Below, in pieces: positions 1-12,662 of a stretch of 64,000 bases of DNA. The stretch lies in the NCBI GenBank assembly GCA_030272155.1, contig CP126198.1, forward strand, positions 2,046,001-2,110,000, read 5' to 3'. The notes below the pieces were generated by a model. That model saw only the letters and a program-made list of their open reading frames with translations, did not search any database and was not told where the DNA came from. The DNA comes from Tetradesmus obliquus. Taxonomy: Eukaryota > Chlorophyta > Chlorophyceae > Sphaeropleales > Scenedesmaceae. How positions within the stretch are numbered: position 1 is the stretch's first letter; each line of letters begins with the position of its first letter. Made by a program: the position numbers and the translations under genes.

Positions 1-1206
1 AATACGGAAGTGCCTAGCTCGACAAGAGCATGTAGGCATGCAGTATGCCTGTTGCATGCACGCTGACTAGGGCTGCCTGCTGGTGCTGCTGCTCACGTTC
101 CATGTAACAAACCCATCACCATCAGTTGTGATTCAAGTGTGAGCAGCAGACCTGAACAGTGCCCGTTCCCACAGCACTGCCTAGCTCGACAAGAGCATGC
201 GGGCTTGCAATGTGCAGATTGCATGCCTGCTGATCAGGGCTGATTGCTGATGCTGCTGCTCACGCCTCATGCAACTAAACCCATCACCATCATCGTGGCT
301 GCAAATGCGAGCAGCAGGCCTGACCCATGTCCTGCCAATAGTGCCCATTCCCCAGTATGCATCTCACAGCATCACACCGGCCCTTTGTCGACTCACCTGC
401 ATGCCTCTCAGGCAGCCGCTGCTCTTGTTGTAGTACATCGTGACAGCACTGATGCGGCCCTTGCCCACCATAGGCACCTGGTCCATGTACTTGCTCATGA
501 GCGTCTTGGTGCCAAAGTAACGCGACATGCTGGTCACTTTGTCGCTGCACGTCATCTCAGCCGCGCTGCAGTTGAGCGCCTCTGGAGCCTGATCCAGCTG
601 GAGAGGTGTGCTGACAGCAGCAGTACTGCTGTTTGTGCTGTGCGTGGCGCTTGTGTTGTTGGCCACCTGCTGTGTGGGCTGCTGCTGCGGCTGCTGCTGT
701 GGCGGCGCTGGCACCGTCTGCTGCTCAGGTGCCGGGGATGGCTGCTGCGGCACAGGCGACAGCTGAACCGCTGGGACTGGCTGCGGCGAGGGCTGCGGGG
801 ACGAGGGGGTTGCTGCTGCTGCTTGTTGCTGCTGCTGTGGTGGCTGCTGCACAACCGGCTGCGTCACTGCCGGTTGCTGCACCACTGGCTGCTGCACCAA
901 TGGCTGCTGTACTGCTGGCTGCTGTACCTCTGCCTGCTGTAGCTGCTGCTGCTGTTGCTGCTGCTGGAAAAACTGCTGCTCTTGTGCCAGCCGCTGCTGC
1001 TGCTGCAACAGCTCGTGCACAGACTCCTGCAGCTGCTGCTCCTCCTGCTCGTCTTGTGGACCCAGCGTATCATCAGCACCAGCAGCGGGCGGGAAACTTG
1101 CTGTTGTCACCCCACCGCCTGGCTGGCCAGGGGCAAGATCAGATGTGATCACTGGCAGCACAGGAGTGGGCGAAGAGGGTGCAAGAGGCTTGGCTGCCGC
1201 TGCATT

Positions 1207-1249
<43 letters not shown>

Positions 1250-3676
1250 TTGCTGCTGCTGCCAGGCAGAGCGGGCTTTGGGCTGGGGCTGGGAAGTGGG
1301 GTCGTGCCTGAGCTGGGCACCTGCTGCTGCTGCTGGGGTACTTGTGTGGTCCCTGTCGAGTTGCCAGGTGAGGCGCTGCCATTGCTGCTGCTGCCCGTGG
1401 TGTTGCTGCTGCCCGTGGTGTTGCTGCTGAGGCTGCTGCCGCTGGTGCTATTGCCTGGTGCCGGCAGCAGCTTCCCAGTGGCTGCATCAAGCAGTTCCTG
1501 CTGCTGCTGGGTGGTACTGCCGCTGCCGCTGTCTGCATAGCTTCCCATCTCCGGCTTCAGCACCTCTCCGCTGCTGCTGCTGCTGCCCTTGGCCCAATCC
1601 ACCATGCCAAAGAAGTCTGGCTGTGGTGAAGCTGGCGCTGCAGCAGGTGGCAGCAGCAGGGGTGAGCTAGGCGGCCCCAAAGGCCGGTCAACCATGCTGA
1701 AGTAGTCAGCACCAGCTGCTGCGGGGCTTGCAGGAGAGCCAGAGCTCACACCTCCTGCGCTGCCCCCAGCATCACCACCATTGCTGCTGCTGCTGCTGCT
1801 GTCATCCGGCAGCCACTCGGCAAACTGGCTGCCGCTCTTGCTGCTGCTGCTGCTGCTGCTGCCGCTGCTGTTGGCTGGTGAGCTGGGAGCCCTGCCTGGC
1901 GGTGCTGGTGCTGGCACTGGTGATGCAGCGGGCTTTGCAGCTGGCGCAGGTGCAGGGGCTGGTATTGCCGGTTTGGCAGCTGGCTGTGCAGGTGCTGCTG
2001 CAGGTGCTGGCGCCTTAGCAGGTGCTGCTGCCGGTGCTGGTGCAGGTGCAGGTGCAGGTATAGGTGCAGGCCACTTTACAGGCGCTGCTGCTGCTGCTGC
2101 TGGTGTTGCTGCAGGTGCAGTTGCTGGTGCTGGAGCGGGTGTGCTGCTCCTGCCAATGATAGGTGGGCCTGCAGGCGGTGGTGTTATGGTAATCACCGCT
2201 GCTGATGGCGCTGCAGGCGTGGCAGGTGCAGCTGGGATGCTGGGCCGTGTCAGCACCTGTGCTGGTGCCGGTGCAGTGCTGGGGTCAAACGGAGGATATG
2301 CGTTCTGCGCAAACTGCTTCGGGTTGTATTTGAAACTGCAGGTACAGCAGCAAGCACACGCGCCAGGAGCCGCAGGTCACAAGGAGCGTTCAATGTGTGA
2401 CTAGAGGTATGATATGGGGTGCCTCTGCTTGGTAAACAAGTGTACTGTTGTTGCCGCATGATTGTGCTCCAGCTTCTGATCACTTGCCAGCCAGCAGGCC
2501 ACTGTCCTGCACCGGTCCTGCAAGCTGTTTAGCGTGCCAAAGCTGCTGCCGCTGATGCAATTCTACTCTAAGTCTCATACTTCGCTTGCAGCTGTCCTCT
2601 GACAGCTGCTGCTACTGCTGTCCTGCAAGCCACTCATCCGCAGACATGCTGCCCAAAGGCTGCTGCTGCTGCTGCCGTTCCTGCAAGCCATGCGTCACCC
2701 ATACTGCTGAGTCCTGCTGAGATTCCAGCAGTTTGGCACAATGCTTGTTGCATAAATGCTGCTGCCACTGACCAGTGCCACTGTTGAACTGCTGTGCTTG
2801 GTTTCTGCTGCCGCAGTGTCTGGCAACCTGAACACGATCAGCTGCTGCTGCATCTATTTGGCAAACGCACACCTGCAAAGCTGTGCACTTACGTTTTATG
2901 ATACAGGTTTCCGGAATGGTCCACACGTATCACTGCCACTTGGACGAGGGATGCATCTGCAGCATCTGCACTGGCTGCTGCATCTGCTGCGTCTGCCACA
3001 TCTGTTGAATCTGTGGCATCAACAGCTGATACTGCAGTGAAAGCATCAGCTGAAGCTGCCACCTCCACTGCTGCTGTGCTCTCTTTTACGAACATAGGGG
3101 ACCTCGAGAGCGCCACCCTGCCTCTGTAAGTATACCCTTCCTTGTGGAACCTGTTGATGACAGCATGGCTGATGACAGCTGCTGAATCCCGAGGCACTCG
3201 CAGGTTGGATGCTGGATGCTGCGATGTGCCGCTGCTGCTTGCTCCTGCCTTGATGAATCTAAACTTCTCCCCTGCAATTCAAGTGTTATCAGGGCAGCAT
3301 CGTTTGCTTTCTTTACTGCTGTGCTGTCGCTGCTGCAGCACCACTTGCTGCTGGTGCTGTTTTTGCTGCTTGATGTTTGAACACTTCAATGCAACCCATG
3401 CATGCTGCAGAATAAGTTTTAGAAACTGTTTCCCTTGTGCCTGGCGAAGGCCAGTTATGAGGTGAACTGATCACCAGGCACTTTGAAACTGAAGCAGCTG
3501 CCCGCACCTGAGCAGTAGCCCGGCTTCGACACATCCACACCAGCGCAGCTGGCAAGGCATCGATTTGCGTACGTTCTACCATCTTTTCCACACACTGCTT
3601 CCACATCAGCAGAGCAGGCGCTGGAGCATACCGGTGCTGAGTTTGCCCGCCATACTGCCCCTGTCCGGGTGCCCAA
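1..3676 (-). CDS. Kazal-domain, Pro/Ala/Ser/Gln-rich protein (partial, open at left edge)
   Basis: Three exons join in phase: about 3676-3475, 3271-2893 and 2335-397; the last ends at a good GT donor, so the gene runs on past the left edge. The first exon carries a Kazal-type protease-inhibitor signature: spaced cysteines around VCGKDGRTYANRC followed by C-x(n)-GYC. Kazal domains act outside the cell or in the secretory pathway, so a cell-wall or secreted role is an inference. The middle exon has an Ala/Asp-rich repeat stretch. The 646-codon third exon is low complexity (poly-Ala-Pro, poly-Ser, poly-Gln) with two related motifs, ADYFSMVD and PDFFGMVD. It ends in a more ordered segment with cysteines (CSAAEMTCSD and a YYNKSSGCLRGMQ motif). 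No start codon was found; the 5' end lies to the right of 3676. The family of the C-terminal part is not recognised. Confidence 0.6.
13..348. repeat. 168-bp tandem duplication in the 3' part of the Kazal gene
   Basis: The 11-mer CCTAGCTCGAC recurs at 13 and 181, and sequence similarity continues through both units, including the GCTGCTGCTCACG and ACCCATCACCATCA segments. It lies just downstream (gene sense) of the donor at 396, that is in an intron or an unrecognised exon. Confidence 0.8.
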
Positions 3677-5572
3677 GAATCAATCGGTCAGCTAAGGAGC
3701 AGTGCAGCTTGTACACTAAAGTTAATGTAGAAGATGCGTATTTCATGGAGACAGCCCTCTGCGGTGCTCACCATGTGCCAGAAAAAGCAGCCAAAGAAGC
3801 CAGAGCGTGCTGCCCTTCACAGTAGTCCTGCTGCAGCCCATTTGAGGGCGTACTACTGCCAGACTACTAGTTCGCCGGGTCTCATGGGTTCCATGTAGAC
3901 AGCAGCTGCCAGCAATGCACGACGGATTGCATGCTGGTCCAGCATCCGTGCAATCCTTATAAAACTATAAGCACATAGCCACTTTGCATGTTAAGCACGA
4001 GAACCATGGATGCTGTGCGTCACACCCCAGAAGAACCACGAGTGACCTACGGGAAAGTGAACAAGTGACACCCATTTGTTGCGCCTGCTGTCATGAAGGT
4101 TGTTTGTTTGGTATACGGATGTTTTGTTTCCTGCTGCCAGCATGCCCATACATCATACTTGGCCTTCCAGTATGGCTGAAGTACAGCAAGAAACGAAAGC
4201 AGAGCCCAGGAGCTGGTCAGAATACCTAAACACATATAGAAACGTTTGTGGCAGCCGTGCTTACTCGACTGCGTCGAGTGAATCCCAAGTCAGGTGCAAC
4301 TTGGCTGGACCTGCGGACTGTCCTGACAAGCAGTGCATGCACCTGAGCCAAGACATGCATGCCCATTGCTACATCGAAAGCGTCTCAGCTGAGCCCAATC
4401 ATTTCATTACATGCTGAAGCATGAACAGAGAGCCTTGAATGCAGCAAATGCATGGCATTCGGCCGCAGCAGCAGGGCCGCATAGGACCTCAGCTTTGATG
4501 CATGCAGCATGTTCTGCTGCAGCAGTAGGTAGTCATCAACCAGTGCTGGGTGTCTGCTGTGTGACCCCTTCTCTTGAGCAGGTTCACACGCAGTGTCGCT
4601 GGCATATGCCCATTGGCGGAGATCAAGCATCCTCTGTACAGCAGTGGCGCTGCAGGCACCCACACTCTCAGTGAGCTGGCAATGGCTTGCAGCATGCTGT
4701 TACACCAGATTTAGCAAGTGCAGCAACAGCAGCAGCAGCAGAGTCGAGAGCAACAGAAGCTTCAGCGGCAGGAAAGCTGGACAAAGAAGTACCATCAGAT
4801 AGCAAAGTCAGGCGTCATGCATGCTTGCTTGTACTTTTTGTTTACCACAGACAAGCTTGCCAGCGCAGCACATCTGCCGCCAGCAGCAGACAGGATACAT
4901 GCGTAAGGCATCTATGGTGCAAATCAGCAGCAGACACATGCGGCTGTCTTTGTCCTGCAATGATGCAATGCTACGGCTTGCCGCTGTGTTGCAGGCGCTG
5001 CAGATGGCAGCTATCAGCGCGCGCAGTGGCATGGCTGGGGTGATGTGTCGCTGCTGAAGGAGGAAGGATACCAAGGTAAAACAGCTGCAGCAATTGGCCA
5101 CCCCTGGGTTGGCTGGAGCCAGCACTGCTTAGCAACTGGCTGGTGCAGCTTGGTGCAGCACTGCACAGCAGCTGGCTGCTGCAGCACTGCATAGCAAATG
5201 GCTGGTGCAGCACTGCATAGCAGCTGGCTAGTGCAGCACTTGAGATCAGCCTGCAGGAGCCACTGTGGTGACTCAGCAACTGCCATCTACAATGATGTAG
5301 CAGACAAAGCAGCTTGCAGGAAACGCATGTGCGGGTCAGCTCAGCATCAGCGGGACAAAAGCTGCGCAGCTCAATGGCGCAGCACCATCATCTTGCGCTG
5401 ACAGCTGGGTCAGAAGATAATTCCCCCAGTTCTTGTCGCCCTCCTGCAGCGAGTCGCTGGTGGGTGCAGCAAGCAAAGCATTGCTATCCGACACATAGCA
5501 TCGCCAACAAGCAGCAGCAATGAAATGTAACATCACACTAAAGCTATGCTGCTACACCACATGTGCCTGCAG
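3677..5572. other. region without a supported gene
   Basis: No exon could be supported here. The 5' end of the Kazal gene and the first exon(s) of the WIGN-motif gene should both lie in or near this interval, because each gene lacks an initiator in its recognised exons. The interval contains CAG-rich runs and a minisatellite at 5112-5240. Confidence 0.5.
5112..5240. repeat. minisatellite, imperfect units of about 25-35 bp
   Basis: Imperfect units built on CTGGCTGGTGCAGCACTGCA are repeated about four times. Both strands stay open through it, so it gives misleading open frames. Confidence 0.7.
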
Positions 5573-7775
5573 GCCAGCTCCACCCAAGGGGCATCCCCAA
5601 AGCAGCAGAGGGCAAGAAGCCAGTGCAGCAGCCACTAGGCAAGGATGGCAGGAAAGGCCTGTTTGGGCTGCTGCAGTGCACTGAGGCCGGCGGCGTGGAC
5701 TCCTGGATAGGCAACATGCTCATTGACCCAACCAAAGGCAAGCGCGCTGTCAGTGCGCCGACAGACGAGAAGCGCTCTGTAGGGCTGACCCAGCTGCTGG
5801 CGCAGACAGCACCAGGTGCGTGGTGGTAGCAGCAGCAGAAGCTGGAGCAGCCACAGCAGAGGTCGTGTATAGATACCCAGCAACAGGAGTTGTACAGAAC
5901 AGCAGCTGCTGCAGAAGCAGCAGTTCCAGCAGCACATGAAGATCCTTCAACTTCTTGCTGCACAACACTGCTCATGCACAGCTGTCACAACACAGTGGTC
6001 TCCACTGAAAGTGCATGTCACTAACTAACAGGATGGGGTGTCAACTATAAAGCGGCCTAAACCCTAAACCCTAAACCCTCCCTGAACCTGCGTCCACATT
6101 ACTGACCACTGCTCATGCTCATGTGCCACTGTGCCTGCATGTCTGTGTATGTGTGTCAAACAGGCAGTCCTGCGAGTGATGCATGGATTGGCAACATATC
6201 AATCGATCCTGCAAAGGGCAAAGGGCGCTGCCCAGACCCCTCCAGCCTGCGGGGCAGGCCAGACCTCTTTGCAGTGCTGCAGCAGCAGGTGCTGCAGACG
6301 CAGCCAGCAGGTGGCAGCGCTGGCAGCTTGAGTGCAGCAGCACAAGCTGATGCTTGGATTGGGAACAGGTGAGCTGGCAGGCCAGAAGCAGGCCAACAGC
6401 AGCAGCAGAAGCAGCCTAGCTTCTACTGCATGCGCGTCAGCACCTTGATTGAAGCGATTCCTTCAGCACAGATGAGCCAGTATACTACAGGCCGCTGAGG
6501 CAGCAATTCTGTCGTAAATTCTGCAGCAACAGCGCGGGCATCGCTGGGATGATGCGAACACCGTTCACCGCACATGCTGCTGCCATAGTGCTGCAAGGCA
6601 ACGCCCTCCTACCACTGCTGCTGCTGCTGCTACTGCTGCAGGCTGATCCAGCCCAACAAGGGCAAGAAGCCAGTGGAGCTGCCTGAGGGCTTCCAGGACC
6701 ACCTGCACGCAGCAACCTTCAAGGCGGGCCCGCCAATTGACGGCTGCTTCTCAGACCTGCCGCCAGTCGGCAAGCGCCCGCTGCAGCCGCCGTCTAATGC
6801 AGCTGGCTTCGTCACCGCCAAGCAGGCCATGCGGATCATGGTGCGAAGCTGTCGGCGTTGCACAGCTGAAGCCCTGGGGGCTGCATGCGTGCAGTTCCAA
6901 AATGTTGTTAGCTGCTAAGTCCGTAGCGCAGCAGAGGTGCAGCGCCAGCAGTATTCCTGCAAGTTCCTGCAATTTCCTGCAAGTTCCTGCAAGCAGAAGT
7001 GACGGTGGACGTGCTATGAAACCTGACTGCGTTCTGCAGGAGCCGCTGCCGCCTGGGGCTGTGCTGGGCATCGGCAAGCCCTCAGGCAAGGGCCTGGTGC
7101 CTGACCCGTACAACACCAGCAGCAAGCCGCAGCATGTGGACATCTACTCTGTCATGACGTACCAGCCGCTGACAGAGTATGAGCAGCAGAGGTGAGAAGG
7201 CGACAGTGTTTTGATTTTGATATTGTGTTCACTGTTGCTGGTTCAGCATCTGGTGCAGGCCGGGCTGGCATGCTGTGCTGCTGTGCACTGCAACAAGCTA
7301 TGTTTGCGTATTGACAGCCAGGCCAGCGGTTGGAGAGCACCTGGAGATGGGTCGGATGGTTGGCTGGCCTGGGTGAATAGCGGATGGTGCACACCCGAAA
7401 ACCAATGACATTGCGATGCCACGTTTGCCATACAGGTACCAGCATGCTTGGAATGACGCAGCAGCCCAGCACAAGAAGAAGCTGCTGCCAACTGCAGCAG
7501 CAGCAGGCAGCTCGCTGGCGAAGCAGCAGCAGGGGCAGCCGCCGGGCAGCATACGCTACATCCCGTATGGAGGCATCGCGCAGGAGAAGGGCATGACGAT
7601 GGATACGATCGTGGCCAACCGCAGCCAGGGCAGGCAGCTGAGCGGATCTGGAGCAGCAGGCAGCAGCAGCGGCATCATGGATGGCAGCATGGGTGGCAGT
7701 GGCCGCAGCAAGCAGCAGCAGAGCAGCATGGGCGGCTCAAAGCGGGGCTCCAAGGGAGGGGGCAAGCAGCGGTAG
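5573..7775 (+). CDS. protein with repeated WIGN motifs (5' end missing)
   Basis: Five exons fit in phase with consensus splice sites: 5573-5815, 6164-6368, 6642-6840, 7040-7191 and 7436-7775, ending at TAG. The recognised part is about 345 residues. It starts in the middle of a codon, so at least one exon lies upstream. Its hallmark is a repeated block of roughly 45-60 residues, seen three times: (S/A)WIGN, then I-D/Q-P-x-K-G-K, then a basic spacer. The C-terminus is Ser/Gly/Lys-rich. A central DPYNTS...YEQQRYQHAWND segment is probably ordered. The pattern (glycine-rich GLF near the start, DP-rich repeats) weakly recalls CFAP96/DUF4586 ciliary proteins, but I cannot confirm that. Function unknown. 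Confidence 0.7.
6056..6079 (+). repeat. interstitial telomeric repeat (CCCTAAA, about 3.4 units)
   Basis: CCTAAA, two full CCCTAAA units and CCCT occur without interruption inside the intron 5816-6163 of the WIGN-motif gene. This is the Arabidopsis-type telomere repeat, written on its C-rich strand. Confidence 0.95.
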
Positions 7776-8668
7776 CATTGCAGCACAGTGCCGCTCTGTT
7801 GATGATCTGCGGAAGTGCCAGCGGCCTGGATGTTGCTAGCACCTTCTAGGTGCTTTGCAGCACATCTGTGGCAATGGACGAAATCAAATGTTTGTGTATT
7901 TTCTTTTTCGTGATCTGGTCCAAGGCGGCTGGTGTTACAAAGTTACGGGGGCATGCTCTCACCAACGTGGCTCTAGATCCAGCCAGGAGTCAGTGTACGT
8001 GCTGCAGAGCCAGCGCCTTTGTTGCAGACAACTCTGTACACTGGTGCCATTTAAAAGCAAACTGCTGATGCCACACGTTAACCTGCTGTCACCCGTCAGA
8101 CCAGGGGAGCTACGCCCAGCACCGTTCTGGCGGTCAGGTTGCGTTGTTATGACCCCAACTTCAGGCATGCAAAACAATGCACAGCACAGCTGCGTATTGC
8201 ACACAGCCCTGGAACTCTGCAGTTGGAAACCCAATGTGATCGATCACCCAGGGACGGGGCCCTGATGCATACATACACTGTGCTTTGACATTCCAGCGAG
8301 AACTAGGTCACCAATTACCAATTACAGACATACAGCAATATGTTACTGTGCATAGCCAGTGCACTACTGGTACTTGCACACTGGCGCAAGTGCTGACTCC
8401 TGCCGTCCACCGTGGACAGTGTGGGCCCACACACTGAGACAGTGCGGGCCCACACACTGAGACAGTGCGGGCCCACACACAATTTAGGCTTGCCCTGAGC
8501 CGTGGTGCTGGCCCTGCTGCACAACAGACTTGATAGCCAGTAACCTCATAGGCAGCAAACGCAGCACAGCATCTCTCTTTATACAGCCGGCAGGAAGTAT
8601 GCGCAGCTGCCGTCCGTCAGACTCTGCAAGTGAAAGCAAGCAAAGCAGAATCAAAGCAGAAAAGGAGC
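7776..8668. other. intergenic region between convergent genes
   Basis: No coding exon is supported. It should hold the 3' UTRs of the WIGN-motif gene (+) and of the membrane-protein gene (-). A 23-bp tandem repeat lies at 8417-8480. Confidence 0.5.
8417..8480. repeat. 23-bp tandem repeat, 2.8 units
   Basis: The unit CAGTG(T/C)GGGCCCACACAC plus TGAGA occurs at 8417, 8440 and 8463 (last one partial). Each unit has a palindromic GTG(T/C)GGGCCCACAC core that could form a small hairpin. Confidence 0.9.
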
Positions 8669-11600
8669 TCAGGTGCAGCTTAATGCTTTTGCCACTGCTT
8701 GACAGCCAACTACCATTAACGCGCTCACTGGGGCCATTAGGAACTGTAACAGTGGCATTGCAGTTTGGCGACTGCAGTACATGTACTGCAGTACACTGCC
8801 AAACCTACAGTAGGCGGCAGCTGCCACCTCCACTCTGCTGTGCTGCAGCTGCAGGATGCCATCTACAAAGCATACAGCTCAGCCCAATGCTTCCGTGTTT
8901 TACTTTGCATCACCCTTTGCATCACTGCCCAAAACCCACCTGTGTGATGTTCATGTGGTAGCTTGACTGCAGCGCATCCTGCATGGCGCAGTAGCCCAGC
9001 TTGGCGGCACCCCAGCAGCTGTCGCTGGCTGCCTTGCCTGAGCAGGTGTCGCCAGCCTGCATGTGGTACGCGTAGCACTGGCGGCACTCTGCAGGATGGC
9101 AGCAGCAGGCAGCAGCAGGCAGCAGCAGCAGGCAGCAGCAGGCAGCAACAGGCAGCAGCAGGCAGCAGCGGGCAGCAGCATTGAAGCCAGGATGCATACT
9201 CCAGTGTGCACCGTGCAAAGCAGTCAGAGCTTCTAAAGGCAGGAGTGTATGCTGCTCAGAAGGAGTGAAGTAAGGTCTGGCTGTCACTCACCCAGGATGC
9301 CGTAGCGGTCCCTGTCGCTGATGTCGCGCGCAAACATGAGGAACCACAGAGCGTACGCCTCCACAGCCAGCACAGTGAAGAAGCACAGCAGCCCCACCAC
9401 AGCCATGCCAAAGAAGTACAGCCGGTCAGCAGCATACGGCCACAGGCTGGCGGCAGCGCGGTCGGCGCCAGACCTGCACGCAGCAGTACAGGCAGTACAG
9501 GCAGTACAGCCGGGTCAGTAGCAGCCGGTTAAAGCAGTACAGCTGGTTTGCAGCAGCCGGTACACCCGGTACATCAGCCTGCAGCAGCCGGTACAGCCGG
9601 TCAGCAGCATATGGCCACAGGCTGGCGACCGCACGGTCGGCGCCAGACCTGCGCGCAGCAGATCAGGCAGTACAGGCAGTACAGGCAGCACAGCCGGTCA
9701 GTAGCAGCCGGTTAGACCGAGTGCAACAAGCAGCAGCCGGTAGAAGCGGTACAGTCAGCACAGCCGGTCAGCGGCATGCGGCTACAGGCTGGTGGCCAGC
9801 GCCAGACCTGCACGCAGACCCGAAGGTAGAGGTGGGAAATACAGCGCTGGCCAAAGAGCTGTAATGGGTATACACCAGGCAACGACAGGTGATGGGGACA
9901 AAAGCCTGTGGCCCCACACCCGCAATGGACGGTTACACGTGTTTGCGTTTGCAAACACCTTCACGCCATGCTGAAGGTGGCAACAGTGCCAACACAGCAA
10001 CTCCATACCACAACAACATTTGCCAGACCAAGCAGCAAGCTTTCATGGCTCAGCTACAGCGTACAACAACAAAATGCTGCAAAAGGAAACCCACAAAAAC
10101 ATACCTGCGCCAGCGGACGAAGTGCAGCGAGAAGACATACTCCATGCAAAAGTTCCAGGCGTACAGCTTGCGCAGCGTCAGATCCTCCAGCCACTCCCAA
10201 AGGTCATGCAGCCAGCCGCAGCAGCCCGGCTGCTCCTCCTCCTCACCCACTGCAGATGCAGCAGCCTCCTCCTGCAGGCATGGAGCAGCAGCAGCAGCAG
10301 CAGCCCGCTAAGAGTACACAGCTCAAAGCTAGGTCTGCAGATGGTGTTGTGCACCTGTTGCTTCACCATTGACTTCAAACAAGAAAAGCATGCCGCCATG
10401 CTAGGATCAAGGACCACAAACCTGGACGCAGAACCCCACCTGGCCGGCCCTGTTGCGTGCCGTCTTGCGCAGCGCCAGCAGGTCAAAAAAGGCAGCCGGA
10501 CCGCAGCCGGTCTGCAGCAGCTCGCGCCCCGCCTCGTCCTGCTGCAGGCCGCTCATCTTGCGGAAGGCGCGCATGCGCTTGTAGGCCTTGCGCAGCACCG
10601 CCTTGAGCTCGTGCTCGGTCACCACGTCGCAGCGCGTGATGAGCTCCTGCGGTGCAGCGAGTTGGAATGGCAGGTTGGGACAGCAAGTGGGAACGGCAGC
10701 TTACATCCTCTACAGCGTGCAATTGCTCGGTCACGACGTCGCAGCGCGTGATGAGCTCCTGCGGTGTGTTTTTGCTGGGAAGGCAGGCCAGCTTAGCAAG
10801 TGCGCTGAAGCCATGTTGAATCATGTCAGCATGACTAACCCAAACCTGATCTGATGCACATGCAACTTCTCTGTTGCTAGCATGTGGTGGCAAATGCATG
10901 GATTGAGTGTCGCTGGGTCATACATTGCTGCTGCAATGCCTGCCAAATTAAACAGCGTGTGCATGGTGTGTCACCTTCGCGCTGGAGGGCCAGTTCTCAA
11001 TGAACTTGTTGAGGGGCACTAGCTGCTCCTCCATAGACACCAGGTTCAGCCTGCAGCGGCAGCAGCAGCAGCCGGTGTGGAGGCAGTGTCAGATGGTGAG
11101 CACCTGAGCGCCTAGTTCAATGTCAATGCAGCCACAGCACAGAGTCAACTGTGCAGCGCAGTTCTGACTGCTCCTTGGACCCCAACCAGTAACCTAAACA
11201 CGTATTGCAACACAAACAGAATCTCACAAAGAGACTGCAACTGCAGCAACTTATATCAACTGCCTCAGGCGCTCACCAGTACATGAACAGCAGCATGCCC
11301 CAACACCAACCTAATACCATGCACACCGTCCAATTGGCAGCAATGATGTCATAAAGGGCGCCGCAGCGGCCTCACCATTACATGAACAGCAGCAGGCTCT
11401 GTAGCAACAACTCAACACCCATGCAAAGAGTGCGATTGGCAGCAAGTTGCAAGGCATATGCAGTGCCGCGGCCTCACCAGTACATGAACAGCAGCAGGCT
11501 CTGCAGCACCATGATGGACCACTGCGGGAACACGCTGCTGGTCTTGTCGTCGCGCGTGAGCACGCCCGCGTACAGGCTGTACACGTTGATCAGCACAAAG

Positions 11601-12625
11601 CTGGCAGCAAAGTAGGCAAAGAACCACAGCCGGTAGAAGGGCGTGTTCTTCCAGTCAACAATGATCTGCAGAAGGAGAAGCAGCAGCAGTTGCAGCAAGG
11701 ACAGCACGTGGTGACTAGGAGCTGCTTGTCCTAAGCATGGTATGATGCTGCATGCACAGCACACAGGCAGTAGGCTTGGCCGTACGTGCAGTACTGCTGT
11801 GCTTTTCAAAACGCTGCAGCCGCCCCACCTGCAGCGACATCAGCCAGTGGTACATGAAGCGCTGGCCATGACCGTACTGCTGCACAGCCACACATTGCCA
11901 CACAACCCGTTTCCTGTGCTACTTGTGCAGCCAACTCACCTGCAGCGACATCAGCCGGTAGTACATGCAGCACTGTCATGGCAGTACTGCTGCACAGCAA
12001 CACATTGCCATATAACCCGCCTCCAGTGCTACTAGTACAGCCGCCCCACCTGCAGCGACATCAGCCGGTAGTACATGAAGCGCCGCACCGCCATCTCGTT
12101 GTTGCTGAGGATGACCAGCAGCAGCGTGATCATTGGGTAGGACAGGAACAGCGTGAACATGAGCGCCTGGAAGGTGGACACCTGGCCCGACATGCTCCAG
12201 TAGCGCTGCAGGGCGTGCTGAGTCACCATCAGCGCCACCTGCAGCCGCCAGCAGAAGCAGCAGCCAGCGTGGTGATGTATCTCAGAAACCTGCTGTGGCT
12301 TATATAGGGCAGGACTGCTCACATTGGATTATCAATTTGCGATTAGGGCGGCACGCTGGTTGGCTGCCTGCAACTGCATTGGACAAATCAAGCACTTGAA
12401 AGTGGTTGTGCAGCGCAACACTCGCAGCTGCATCAGTCGTGCGTGCAAGGTAGCATGGTTACTTCAATAACAGCAGCAGCAGCCCCCACCATGATGGTGA
12501 TGACGTACTGGAAGACCTTGAAGGCCCCCGAAAGCATGGTGGTGGCGTACGTGAAGAACACCGGCGGCTGGAAAGGCAGAGGGCTCAGCTCTTCCTTGCT
12601 GTACACCTGCGCAGCCGCAGCAGCC

Positions 12626-12662
<37 letters not shown>

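Noticed and set aside
364..2256. A single intronless 630-codon gene on the minus strand
   Set aside because: The frame continues upstream to an acceptor at 2335 and joins in phase to exon 3271-2893 and the Kazal exon. Downstream it stops being protein-like right at a GTGAGT donor (396).
1145..2404. Plus-strand poly-Leu, poly-Cys and Ala/Gly-rich frames
   Set aside because: They are the complements of CAG/GCA-coded runs in the minus-strand exon; trinucleotide repeats leave every frame open.
11271..12075. Assembly collapse or expansion as the only explanation for the exon-edge arrays
   Set aside because: Copies within an array differ by many substitutions, and the pattern recurs in many genes with different unit lengths. 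An assembly error would give identical copies. Long-read confirmation is still needed.
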